A stretch of 39,891 nt of DNA from Spirochaetales bacterium. GTDB lineage: Bacteria; Spirochaetota; Spirochaetia; SZUA-6; JAFGRV01. The number at the start of each line of letters is the position of its first letter. Positions within the stretch are counted from its first letter, which is position 1. Both the position numbers and the translations under genes were made by a program. Shown here piece by piece: positions 7,731-15,979 of the stretch. The notes under the pieces are model-generated. The model ran no database searches and was not told the origin of the DNA. It worked only from the letters and a program-made list of their open reading frames with translations. The stretch covers positions 1 to 39,891 of the forward strand of contig JAFGRV010000297.1 of the NCBI GenBank assembly GCA_016934975.1, in the 5' to 3' direction.

Positions 7731-7980
7731 ATTTCAACTATTCTCTTGCATCATTTGTTGGTGAGCTAAAAAAGAGGGAAATTGTGTATGAAAAACGGAG
7801 AACGCAGAGAGACTGGCATCGCGTATTGTATAGACACAATTCTTCCCATTCCTTTTATCAGGAAAAATCTTAATTGCAGATTCGAGAAATTCCATAAGTT
7901 TTAAAAAGGTGCTTTCGCTCCCTTCCATGAGAAAAAAATAGCATTAAAAAAAATAATTAATACTTTATATTTGTTATGTA

Positions 7981-8050
7981 TTTATCCGTGTGCGTGGATT
8001 TGTGCGCAGGCTCCGTGTTCAAGGCTCCCCGGAGCCTTCCGTGGTTCTTT
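7981..8050 (-). repeat. Dispersed repeat, right copy of an inverted pair
   Basis: Inverse copy of 7661-7730. Its internal palindrome is AAGGCTCC-CC-GGAGCCTT (8021-8038), unlike the left copy's, while the flanks match closely. The pair brackets about 250 bases with no recognisable gene. Confidence 0.75.
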
Positions 8051-8176
8051 AAAATTTTTTACTTTGAGAATTGCTGGTCCACTATAAAAATTACTTTTCA
8101 TTTTCTAAAAAATAGTATATACTCATCCCTCCAAGAAAATAATTGGAAATTAATATATATCCTGAGGAGTTCAAAA

Positions 8177-9436
8177 ATGAAAAAATTACTTTTATTAAAT
8201 TTATTAGTTTATTTATTTTTTTCCTGCACTTTGGAAAAGGAAAAATGTTTTATTGATCTGAAAATTGAAAATGATACACCGAGTGCCATTGAATTCTATA
8301 CACAACCAGTTAATTCTCCTTCGGAAGAATGCATAAATCATGGAATAATAGAAACCCATAAAACCAAAATTTTTAAAAAAGAAAGGATGTCGGGAGAAAC
8401 ATATCTCATGTGGTATGTTGATTTTGTAACAGGGTATATTTATCCTGCGAGTGAAGTATATATCGCCCCCGGGCAGGATTATCAGATGACAATAAGTACT
8501 CCCAGTAATGTTCCAACGACACCAACTCCGGTTCCGCGAGCGAATATAACAATTAATAATAATTCTTCCTGGAATTTAGATATTAGTATCGGGGGGTTAT
8601 CAGCAGGAATTCTGGATGCGGGAAAAAGTATGTCTTGTATAAAAGATATAGGTCATTATGCCCTTTTAGCCAGGGTGAATACTGATAAATACTGGTCGGA
8701 AAATATTAATTTAAATACCACAGGCTACACCTGGAATTTAAATACAAATGCAGAACCATACCCGCCTGGAAATTTCCGTATCTGGAATTTTGAAAATAAT
8801 TTCGGAGATCAAATGGGGATTGATGATTGGGCAGAAACGGTTGATGTAACATGTGCAATAGCCTACAAAAAATTCGGAAATTTTAGCTTAATGTCAAATT
8901 CGAATGCAACCGGACATTTAATTAAGGAGAATTGCTGGACAGTAGGGAATTCAATCTCCTTTGGCGCGTGGGTTTATATTGAAAAAGCGGATTCCGGTTC
9001 GATTTATTTGGGTGTTAATTATCACGATGCGATTTCCGGCAGGTCTTACGAACTCATGATATTTATAGGGGGTGCGGCAGTAACTTTTTTTATTACCGAA
9101 GGAAATGAGACTGTTCAAACAGATGCTTTACAACTGAATGTAATAGATAATGTCTGGCATTATGTTGCGCTATCCTATAATGCGGTGAATAATATGTTGT
9201 ATGGAGTTGCCGATAATGAAATAAAGAGTGTTCTGGGAAATGCCTATGGCAATCCTGAAAGTAACTGGACCACGGGAGTCGGGAATTTCTATATTGCGGT
9301 AGAAAATTGGGGTGATATGGATGAAACCTGCTATGTAGATGAAGTGGTTTATATTCCTAATCAACATATCGATCCCGGGATTTTTGTGAATCACTACAAT
9401 CATGGGATGCCATGGGGTGAGGAATATATACCATAA
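8177..9436 (+). CDS. Lipoprotein with a LamG/concanavalin-like domain
   Basis: 419 residues from the chosen start. MKKLLLLNLLVYLFFSC is a lipoprotein signal with Cys as lipidation site. The middle holds short beta-rich segments and a TPTPVP linker. From about residue 195 to the end is a jelly-roll region (WNFENNF...SISFGAWVYIEK...GSIYLGVNY...NVWHYVALSYN...YVDEVVYI) typical of LamG-like carbohydrate or ligand-binding domains. The ATG at 8177 follows GAGGAG; the upstream frame to 7976 comes from the repeat and is not coding. A likely surface or periplasmic binding protein; ligand unknown. Confidence 0.75.
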   Translation: MKKLLLLNLLVYLFFSCTLEKEKCFIDLKIENDTPSAIEFYTQPVNSPSEECINHGIIETHKTKIFKKERMSGETYLMWYVDFVTGYIYPASEVYIAPGQDYQMTISTPSNVPTTPTPVPRANITINNNSSWNLDISIGGLSAGILDAGKSMSCIKDIGHYALLARVNTDKYWSENINLNTTGYTWNLNTNAEPYPPGNFRIWNFENNFGDQMGIDDWAETVDVTCAIAYKKFGNFSLMSNSNATGHLIKENCWTVGNSISFGAWVYIEKADSGSIYLGVNYHDAISGRSYELMIFIGGAAVTFFITEGNETVQTDALQLNVIDNVWHYVALSYNAVNNMLYGVADNEIKSVLGNAYGNPESNWTTGVGNFYIAVENWGDMDETCYVDEVVYIPNQHIDPGIFVNHYNHGMPWGEEYIP

Positions 9437-9438
9437 TT

Positions 9439-9624
9439 ATGGGAGTATTAACCGATTATAATGACTGGGCGAATATCGACCTCGTTTTTATACGTGGCAG
9501 GGGCGGGGAGGAAGAAGGTGCGGGACCGGAGACAAGAGCGATTGTTCCGGACGGACCTGTGGGGGATGAAATGGAGCCGATTCATGTGGAAACCCTCCGG
9601 TTACCCGAAGAACCGGGAAAGTAA
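9439..9624 (+). CDS. Possible small acidic protein
   Basis: 61 codons starting two bases after the stop of the lipoprotein gene and ending six bases before the next gene, so the spacing suits an operon. The product is rich in Glu, Gly and Pro with no known motif. It could be a decayed 3' part of the upstream gene. Weak support. Confidence 0.35.
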   Translation: MGVLTDYNDWANIDLVFIRGRGGEEEGAGPETRAIVPDGPVGDEMEPIHVETLRLPEEPGK

Positions 9625-9630
9625 GTTGAT

Positions 9631-10356
9631 ATGGGTAAAAACAGACCATTCAATGTAATAACAGACACTATTCTGGCGGCTGCCGTTCGTTTGACGGCAG
9701 CCGGTTGTATCTTCATTATTCTTATAACGTGTATGATTGTCTCATGTAAAGAAGAGGTATTTCCTCTGAATCTTGTGATATCCGGAATCACCGGGGAGAC
9801 TTTATCCGGGGATATTGTGACGATGGAAGAAAAACAGAAGGAACTCCGGCTGCTGGTCCGGGGTGAGGCAACAGCCCAGACACTATCAATCTCACCATGG
9901 AAAGACTTCGGGGTGTTTAATGATCTTCCGTATACTATCGAGGCCCGGCAGTATTATGAGCCCGGCGGTCCCATAAAGACCCTGAAATTCTTTCAGAATT
10001 CCGGCCTGGTTGTCCTGATATGTGATAATGTGGAGAGACTGCCCGCGCCTTTGGGGGAGGTTCGTTTGCTGCCGGGGAAAACAATAAAAGGAAAAGAATC
10101 GTCGAACAGGACCTGGGTGAATATAGTGGTAACGACCGGTCAAACTGAAAAAACATTGGCCCCGGGTAACTCCTGTGACATAGCCCTTGGTGAAACTAAA
10201 TGGAAAATGGTTCTTGTCGGCGCGTCTATACCGGCAGATAAAGGCGGTGTATTGTCCGGTAAAAAAGGAATTTCTCCGGAAGAGGGAGAACCGGAGGGAA
10301 TTGCATCCGAGGATTCCCCGTTTGCAGTGGACTGTATTATTTACAAAAGTGAGTAA
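9631..10356 (+). CDS. Putative lipoprotein of unknown function
   Basis: 241 residues. A long hydrophobic N-terminal stretch (AAGCIFIILITCMIVSC) ends in a lipobox-like IVSC, so the protein is probably a lipoprotein; the n-region before it is longer than usual. The remainder is mixed beta and charged sequence (KTLKFFQNSGLVVLICDNVE and a TWVNIVVTTGQTEKTLAPGNS stretch) with no family I recognise. Probably co-transcribed with the two preceding frames. Confidence 0.55.
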   Translation: MGKNRPFNVITDTILAAAVRLTAAGCIFIILITCMIVSCKEEVFPLNLVISGITGETLSGDIVTMEEKQKELRLLVRGEATAQTLSISPWKDFGVFNDLPYTIEARQYYEPGGPIKTLKFFQNSGLVVLICDNVERLPAPLGEVRLLPGKTIKGKESSNRTWVNIVVTTGQTEKTLAPGNSCDIALGETKWKMVLVGASIPADKGGVLSGKKGISPEEGEPEGIASEDSPFAVDCIIYKSE

Positions 10357-10510
10357 GGATTTTTTTTACCCATGAAATCCCGGTCTTTCTGAGCTGAATA
10401 TAAAAAGCAGCGACATTATACCTTTTTCTCTTGAGCTTTTTTATGTGACAGGGTAACATATTTTCATACCTGTAACGGGGTGGAATCCTGTGGAATAAGA
10501 AGTATAAGGT

Positions 10511-11650
10511 GTGAATAAAAACAAATTCTTGCTTTACCTTCATGTAGTATGCTCATTATTTTTCTTTATCCGGGAGATTCTTCTTGGGGAAAATCTTACT
10601 CCAGTTACTATTCTTTGTTCAATTGTTTATTTCATTATAATACTGCTTCCGGCGGTTTTTTCATCGACCATTGTAAAAATTGTTTTGTACGGTGTTCAGT
10701 TATGCGGCATCGTTTTTGCATCAATCTTTATTCCTGAAATCCTGGTGCTTATGCCATTACATATAACGAGGATTATCGCCCTTTTTTCTCTTTCACCTGT
10801 TATTGAGTTTTGTATCCTTGCGATACCTGTTTTTTTTGTCGCCCGGGAATATATGTTCTTCTCCCTCGTATCTTCTTTTCTGGTTTTTTTTGTTTACAAA
10901 ATAATAGCGGAATATGATAAGAGTGCCCTCATGCGTGAACAGAGGATCGATAAACTGGAATCGGATAACCAGATCCTGAGTAGAAAAATCAGCAGGCTCA
11001 TGGAGCTGGATCGTGAAAAAGAATTGCTTATTAAGCTTGAAGAGCGGAACCGTATCGCCCGGAATCTTCATGATGAACTCGGGCATACGATTACGGGAAG
11101 TATTGTGCAGCTGGAAGCGGTAAATACAATTATCAGGGACGAACCGGAGAAGGCGGAGAGGATGATCGGGACGATTGCTTCGGTATTAAACAAAGGAATG
11201 AATTCCATCCGCCGGGGATTAAAAACCTTAAAACCGGATTCTCTTCAGATCGGAATGCACCAGGTAAAGCAACTCCTCGGGAATTTTGAAAGGCGGACGG
11301 GGATTGCGACACAGGTGAAAACCGGAGGCTCTCTGTCCGGTATATCGTCGAACCACTGGCAGGTGGTGTTGATGAATCTTAAGGAAGCCCTCACCAATAT
11401 GCTTAAGCACGGCAAAGGGACGGAGGTGGTTGTCGACATTAATGTATTTAATAAAATAATCAAAGTTGGTATTAAAGATAATGGCCGGGGGTGTGAGTCA
11501 ATCCGTCCGGGAATGGGAATAATGGGAATGGAGGAGCGTACAAAAGAAGCCGGGGGAACTCTCATTCTTGACGGTTCCGATGGTTTTGCCATTATCATGA
11601 TTTTTAAAAAAGGAGACGAACATGGCGATCCGGGTATTAATAGCAGATGA
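10511..11650 (+). CDS. Sensor histidine kinase (HisKA_3 type)
   Basis: 379 residues. Five or so N-terminal membrane helices (to about residue 130) act as sensor, followed by a coiled-coil linker, the phosphoacceptor motif RNLHDELGH with His near residue 187, and an ATPase domain with NLKEALTNMLKHG (N box), DNGRGCE and GMGIMGMEER (G boxes). This is the LiaS/DesK/NarX-type kinase class that pairs with NarL-type regulators. The start is GTG after AAGG. Its 3' end overlaps the regulator gene by 29 bases. Confidence 0.92.
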   Translation: MNKNKFLLYLHVVCSLFFFIREILLGENLTPVTILCSIVYFIIILLPAVFSSTIVKIVLYGVQLCGIVFASIFIPEILVLMPLHITRIIALFSLSPVIEFCILAIPVFFVAREYMFFSLVSSFLVFFVYKIIAEYDKSALMREQRIDKLESDNQILSRKISRLMELDREKELLIKLEERNRIARNLHDELGHTITGSIVQLEAVNTIIRDEPEKAERMIGTIASVLNKGMNSIRRGLKTLKPDSLQIGMHQVKQLLGNFERRTGIATQVKTGGSLSGISSNHWQVVLMNLKEALTNMLKHGKGTEVVVDINVFNKIIKVGIKDNGRGCESIRPGMGIMGMEERTKEAGGTLILDGSDGFAIIMIFKKGDEHGDPGINSR

Positions 11651-12242
11651 CGACCCTCTTATCCGTGAAGGTCTGGAAATTATTCTGGGAAAAGACGAGG
11701 AGTTCAAAGTCGTGGCTTCTGTTCAGGATGGAAAACAGGCTGTGGATGCATGTATTTCCGGCAGGGTTGATGTGGCGTTAATCGATATTCGAATGCCCGT
11801 ACTGAATGGTGTGGAAGCCGTCAAACAAATAACACAACACTCGGAAACGAAAACCATTATTTTGACAACCTTCGATGAAAACGAGCTTGTCCATGAGGCG
11901 GTAAAGAACGGGGCGAGGGGGTATCTTTTAAAAGGGAAAACAGCCCGGGAAATCAAGGATGCAATTAAACTGGTGTTTGGCGGGAGTTCGGTGTTTCAGG
12001 ATTCGGTCTTCGATAAATTGCAGGCCGGTGCAGGACCATCTCACATCGATGAATCGAAGTTTACCGGGCGGGAGATTGACGTTATAAAACTTATCGCGGA
12101 AGGATACTCGAACAAGGAAATCGGGGAGGAGCTTTTTTTATCCGAAGGAACAATTAAAAATTATATTTCCTCTATACTTTCAAAGCTTAACCTTAAACAG
12201 AGGACACAAATAGCGGTGTATTATCTAAAGGGGAAGATGTAG
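11622..12242 (+). CDS. NarL/LuxR-family response regulator
   Basis: 206 residues. Receiver domain with acidic pocket ADDD near residues 8-11, phosphoacceptor Asp55 in LIDIRMP, then Thr and Lys positions in LTTFDE and YLLKGK. The LuxR-type helix-turn-helix covers about 140-200 (FTGREIDVIKLIAEGYSNKEIGEELFLSEGTIKNY). AAAAAAGGAG precedes the ATG within the kinase gene, so the pair is translationally coupled. Pairs of this class often control nearby ABC exporters; one follows 1.5 kb downstream, but a link is only inference. Confidence 0.93.
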   Translation: MAIRVLIADDDPLIREGLEIILGKDEEFKVVASVQDGKQAVDACISGRVDVALIDIRMPVLNGVEAVKQITQHSETKTIILTTFDENELVHEAVKNGARGYLLKGKTAREIKDAIKLVFGGSSVFQDSVFDKLQAGAGPSHIDESKFTGREIDVIKLIAEGYSNKEIGEELFLSEGTIKNYISSILSKLNLKQRTQIAVYYLKGKM

Positions 12243-12314
12243 GAGGCAATTAAGTAAATTATCTCTATTTTAATTTTAATTTCTCCATCCGGGCATTATG
12301 AGATAAAGACTGTA

Positions 12315-12366
12315 TTGCTATGTCATTAAAAAAATGTTATAATTATGGCAATAGTTTCGCCATAAT
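12315..12366 (+). promoter_or_regulatory. Promoter with overlapping palindrome, AAA ATPase gene
   Basis: TTGCTA (12315-12320), 17-base spacer, TATAAT (12338-12343). The perfect 8-base inverted repeat ATTATGGC-aatagtttc-GCCATAAT (12342-12366) begins at the -10 box and covers the start site, so it is either an operator or a hairpin at the 5' end of the mRNA. Confidence 0.65.
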
Positions 12367-12376
12367 GGAGGCAAAT

Positions 12377-13582
12377 ATGGCATTTATAGGAAGATTTTTA
12401 CAGAAGAATAGTACAAGTTTTTTTCTGTTTGGGCCGCGGGGGACAGGAAAAACGACATGGCTCAAGGAAATATATAATGATGCATTATATATAGATTTAT
12501 TGTCCCCGGATGTTTTTCGGAGGCTATTGGCGAAACCGGAGCGATTACATCAACTCATAGGAGGTAATCCGAATCGAAATGTTATAATCATAGATGAAAT
12601 CCAGCGTGTTCCTGAATTATTAACTGTGGTGCATCAATTAATAGAAGAAAATAAAAAATATCAGTTTATCTTAACAGGATCATTTTCAAGAAACTTGAAG
12701 TCCAATTATAGTTTAAAAAGGTGTTCCTCCAGGAAACTAAAGCGTTCCGGAATCGATCTGTTGGCCGGAAGGGCGCTGAATATAACTATGCATCCATTTA
12801 TAGCAAGTGAATTGGGAGATCATTTTAATTTTGAAAACTCCTTAAACAATGGGATGCTGCCTCTTGTTTTCAATGCGAAAGATAAGGCAATTACCTTGGA
12901 AAGCTATATTACATTGTATATCAAAGAAGAAGTACAGCAGGAAGGAATTATTAGAAATATAGGCAATTTTACCAGATTTTTGGAATCTATTAGTTTTTCC
13001 CATGGCAATGTTCTTAATGTCGCTGAGGTTGCACGAGATTGTGAAGTGAGCAGAAAAACAGTAGAAGGCTATATAGCAATATTGGAAGATCTTCTTTTAT
13101 CTTTTACCCTCCCTGTATTTTCTAAACGGGCAAAACGGATATTGATAAAACATGAAAAATTTTATTTTTTTGATGCAGGGGTTTTCCGTTCTCTTCGTCC
13201 CGGGGGGCCATTGGATTATCCTCATGAGATAGATGGTGTCTGTTTGGAAGGCCTGGTTGCTCAGCATCTCCGGGCATGGATATCATATTCGTCCGGGAAA
13301 CATACTCTCTATTTTTGGAGAACAAAATCCGGAAATGAGGTTGATTTTATTCTCTATGGAGAAAAGAGCATCTTGGCAATAGAAGTAAAGAATTCGGCTA
13401 AAATTCATAAAAAGGATTTGTCCGGCCTAAAAGCATTTAAAGAAGATTATCCTCAAGCGCAGTGTTTTCTCCTTTACCGGGGAAATGAACAATTAAAAAT
13501 GAATGACATTTATTGTATACCCTGTAAACGATTTCTCATGTCTCTTGTTCCGGGAAGGGAGATCGAAGCGGGATGTATTTGA
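12377..13582 (+). CDS. AAA ATPase with DUF4143 nuclease-like C-terminus
   Basis: 401 residues. Walker A GPRGTGKTT near residue 20, Walker B VIIIDEIQRVP near 75, sensor ILTGSFS, then a winged-helix-like region and the DUF4143 part with YFWRTKSGNEVDFIL and IAIEVKNS, a PD-(D/E)xK-like core. These proteins are widespread accessory ATPases of unclear role. The start at 12377 is set by GGAGG five bases upstream; the frame to 12320 lies within the promoter. About 12 extra residues after LTGS (NLKSNYSLKRCS) look like a small insertion/duplication relative to the usual TGSSARKLKR block. Confidence 0.85.
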   Translation: MAFIGRFLQKNSTSFFLFGPRGTGKTTWLKEIYNDALYIDLLSPDVFRRLLAKPERLHQLIGGNPNRNVIIIDEIQRVPELLTVVHQLIEENKKYQFILTGSFSRNLKSNYSLKRCSSRKLKRSGIDLLAGRALNITMHPFIASELGDHFNFENSLNNGMLPLVFNAKDKAITLESYITLYIKEEVQQEGIIRNIGNFTRFLESISFSHGNVLNVAEVARDCEVSRKTVEGYIAILEDLLLSFTLPVFSKRAKRILIKHEKFYFFDAGVFRSLRPGGPLDYPHEIDGVCLEGLVAQHLRAWISYSSGKHTLYFWRTKSGNEVDFILYGEKSILAIEVKNSAKIHKKDLSGLKAFKEDYPQAQCFLLYRGNEQLKMNDIYCIPCKRFLMSLVPGREIEAGCI

Positions 13583-13611
13583 ATATTATAAAATAATTTT
13601 TTAAAACATGA

Positions 13612-13652
13612 CTTTCGTCACTTCCGAAAGGTTCTTTCGTCACGGCCGAAAG
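13612..13652 (+). repeat. Two tandem 22-base hairpin repeats
   Basis: CTTTCGTCACTTCCGAAAG followed by CTTTCGTCACGGCCGAAAG, each able to form a CTTTCG/CGAAAG hairpin, and then a degenerate third CTTTCC. They lie between the ATPase gene and the ABC operon and may act as a terminator or small regulatory site. Confidence 0.5.
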
Positions 13653-13736
13653 TGACTTTCCGTACTTACGCTATCTCCTCCTCATCCATTATATTTAACA
13701 TAGCATACAGAAATAATGATAAGGAGGATACTGTAT

Positions 13737-14666
13737 ATGATCCGGATCGAAGGGCTTACGAAAAAATTCGCCGAGGTAACGGCTGTGAATAATGTTTCTC
13801 TTACCATTGAAAAAGGGGAAATCTTCGGGCTTCTCGGACCGAATGGCGCGGGCAAGACCACCCTTATCAATATTCTTTGTGGTCTCCTGCCCCTGACAAA
13901 GGGATCGGTCTTTATCGGCAACTACGATATCAAAAAAAATATTCATCAGGTTAAAAAGATAATCGGTGTGATTCCCCAGGACCTGGCAATTTATGATGAT
14001 TTAACAGCCTACGATAATGTAAAGTTTTTTGCCGGTCTTTACGGGATAAAGGGCCGGGAATTAAAAGATGCCGTGATGAATACCTTGGCGTTTACAGGGC
14101 TCGAAGATTCGGCGAAAAAATATCCCAAAACCTTTTCCGGGGGAATGAAACGGCGCTTGAACATCGCCTGCGGACTCGCCCATGGACCGGAAATTATATT
14201 CATGGATGAACCGACAGTGGGTATCGATCCTCAATCCAGGAATTACATTCTGGAAGCGGTAAAAAAAATAAACAAACAGGGCTGTACAATTATTTATACG
14301 ACCCATTATATGGAAGAGGCCGAATCCATATGTTCACGAATCGCAATCATTGACCATGGCAAAATTATCGCACAAGGTACAAATGAAGAACTAAAGGTTC
14401 TCATCAAAGATAAGAGCAGATTTATTATATCCATGAAATCGGATTATTATGTTGATGTAAAAGAATTAGCCGGGATCCACGGGGTCCTTAACGTAGAGAC
14501 CCTTGGAAACAAGGTGTTCATTGATAATGACCAGGGGATAAACAATCTTACACAAATATTATCCTATTTTACTGCACATAATATACAGATGAGTAATCTG
14601 GAATTGGACGCCCCCAACCTGGAAGCGGTATTCCTTACCCTTACCGGAAGAACACTGAGGAATTGA
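13737..14666 (+). CDS. ABC exporter ATP-binding protein
   Basis: 309 residues. Walker A GLLGPNGAGKTT near 35-46, Q-loop VIPQD, signature FSGGMKRRLN, Walker B IIFMDEPTVGID and switch His in IYTTHYMEE. The DrrA/CcmA-like C-terminal extension is typical of ABC-2 drug or lipid exporters. Start chosen at 13737 because AAGGAGG lies nine bases upstream. The two permeases follow after a 190-base gap that holds a MITE. Confidence 0.92.
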   Translation: MIRIEGLTKKFAEVTAVNNVSLTIEKGEIFGLLGPNGAGKTTLINILCGLLPLTKGSVFIGNYDIKKNIHQVKKIIGVIPQDLAIYDDLTAYDNVKFFAGLYGIKGRELKDAVMNTLAFTGLEDSAKKYPKTFSGGMKRRLNIACGLAHGPEIIFMDEPTVGIDPQSRNYILEAVKKINKQGCTIIYTTHYMEEAESICSRIAIIDHGKIIAQGTNEELKVLIKDKSRFIISMKSDYYVDVKELAGIHGVLNVETLGNKVFIDNDQGINNLTQILSYFTAHNIQMSNLELDAPNLEAVFLTLTGRTLRN

Positions 14667-14688
14667 GGATGTCCCGCAACCCCAAACA

Positions 14689-14801
14689 AGGTTGTCCAAT
14701 AACCTCCTTACACTATATATGGGGGTTTTGATTAAACTTATACGCTATATATGGTATGATTGTAGAACAATTTTGTCACAATAGAGGTTATTGGACAACC
14801 T
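14689..14801. mobile_element. 113-bp MITE-like element with 18-bp perfect terminal inverted repeats
   Basis: Ends are AGGTTGTCCAATAACCTC (14689-14706) and its exact reverse complement GAGGTTATTGGACAACCT (14784-14801). The interior is AT-rich, holds CTATATATGG twice and has no ORF. It sits between the ATPase and permease genes of one operon. No clear target duplication beyond two bases is visible. The parent transposon is not in this window. Confidence 0.8.
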
Positions 14802-14857
14802 AAATTAGTGCTTTCACCGGCTGTTTTTTGTTAGAGACACAAAAAAGGAGAAGCTAT

Positions 14858-15979
14858 ATGACTATTGTGCATATTGCCTGGAAATATATTATTCAGAATA
14901 TCAAACGTCCCATAGGGCTCGGCCTGCTCATTCTTGGGCCAATTTTCCTTATATTTATTCTCGGCCAGGCCTTTTCGGTCATTTTTGCTCCCGGACAAGT
15001 TTCCCTGGAGATGGACATCGGCTTTTACAGCCGGGAAAAAGGGGCGTTTTATTCCGGATTCAGGACATACATTCGCCGCCTTGAAGTAAATAAAATTCGC
15101 GGACATGAAACTGCAAGTATTGAGGATGGAGAAGCAAAGACCAGCGAGGGAATCTATCAGGCCTTTGTAATTCTTGATGAAAAACAAAAAAATTGCGAAG
15201 TAGTTGTGAATAATAATAGCGGCCTGAAGGCCGGTATAATAGAAGGAATCCTCAAGGGATTTTCAGACCAATTTCATTTTTATGAACTCATTGCCCGTTA
15301 TAAACCCGAAGCTCTCAATTCTGTCCTTACGGTAAAAGAATCGGATTTTGTTATCCGGACGGCCTTGGATGCTTCACGGCGTCCCCGGGCTATTGATTAT
15401 TTTGGCATCACCATTCTTACCATGGCCATACTTTTCGGTGCCATATTCGGTTCTTCTCTTGTTGAACGGGAAAAAACAGTAAGAACCCTCGATCGTATTT
15501 ATGTTGCCCCGGTAACTAAAATGCAATTTCTCCTCGGCACCTGTATCGGTATCTTAACACTCTTATTATTCCAGCTGGGAGCTGTTTTTATGACATTGAA
15601 ATATATCCTGGGTATTTATTATGGTGAAAATAGTATTACCGTGTTTATTTTATTACTCTCTGAAAGTTTTTTTGCCCTGGCCCTTGGAATCGGGTTTGCC
15701 ACTCTCTTTAAAAACAGTAAAGCCTCAATCGGATTTTTGAATTTCCTCATCCCGGTGATGATTTTTCTGGGTGGCGGATACATGAAACTGCCGGATACGA
15801 AGCTCTTTGAAATCCTCTCTGCTTTTTCTCCTTTGGGATGGATTAACAAAGCCCTCTTTGAAATGATTTATAGTACCAGTCATATCTATTATGTACCTGC
15901 CGTTGTTATCTGTATAGCGGGGGGTGCCTTGTTACTCGGAATTTCCGGACTCAAATTCTCAGGGAGGAGATCACTATGA
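14858..15979 (+). CDS. ABC-2 type permease, first subunit
   Basis: 373 residues: one N-terminal membrane helix (IGLGLLILGPIFLIFIL), a large extracytoplasmic domain to about residue 180, and a C-terminal membrane block of five to six helices (ITILTMAILFGAIFG ... VVICIAGGALLLGI). This is the YhgE/NatB-like ABC-2 export permease layout. AAAAGGAG precedes the ATG at 14858. It overlaps the next permease by ATGA, so the two are translated together and probably form a heterodimer with the ATPase at 13737. Confidence 0.88.
   Translation: MTIVHIAWKYIIQNIKRPIGLGLLILGPIFLIFILGQAFSVIFAPGQVSLEMDIGFYSREKGAFYSGFRTYIRRLEVNKIRGHETASIEDGEAKTSEGIYQAFVILDEKQKNCEVVVNNNSGLKAGIIEGILKGFSDQFHFYELIARYKPEALNSVLTVKESDFVIRTALDASRRPRAIDYFGITILTMAILFGAIFGSSLVEREKTVRTLDRIYVAPVTKMQFLLGTCIGILTLLLFQLGAVFMTLKYILGIYYGENSITVFILLLSESFFALALGIGFATLFKNSKASIGFLNFLIPVMIFLGGGYMKLPDTKLFEILSAFSPLGWINKALFEMIYSTSHIYYVPAVVICIAGGALLLGISGLKFSGRRSL

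Noticed and set aside
7649-7928. Track ORFs in the gene-free stretch after the slipin gene
   Set aside because: They lie across the inverted repeat, have no ribosome site and show no protein-like composition.
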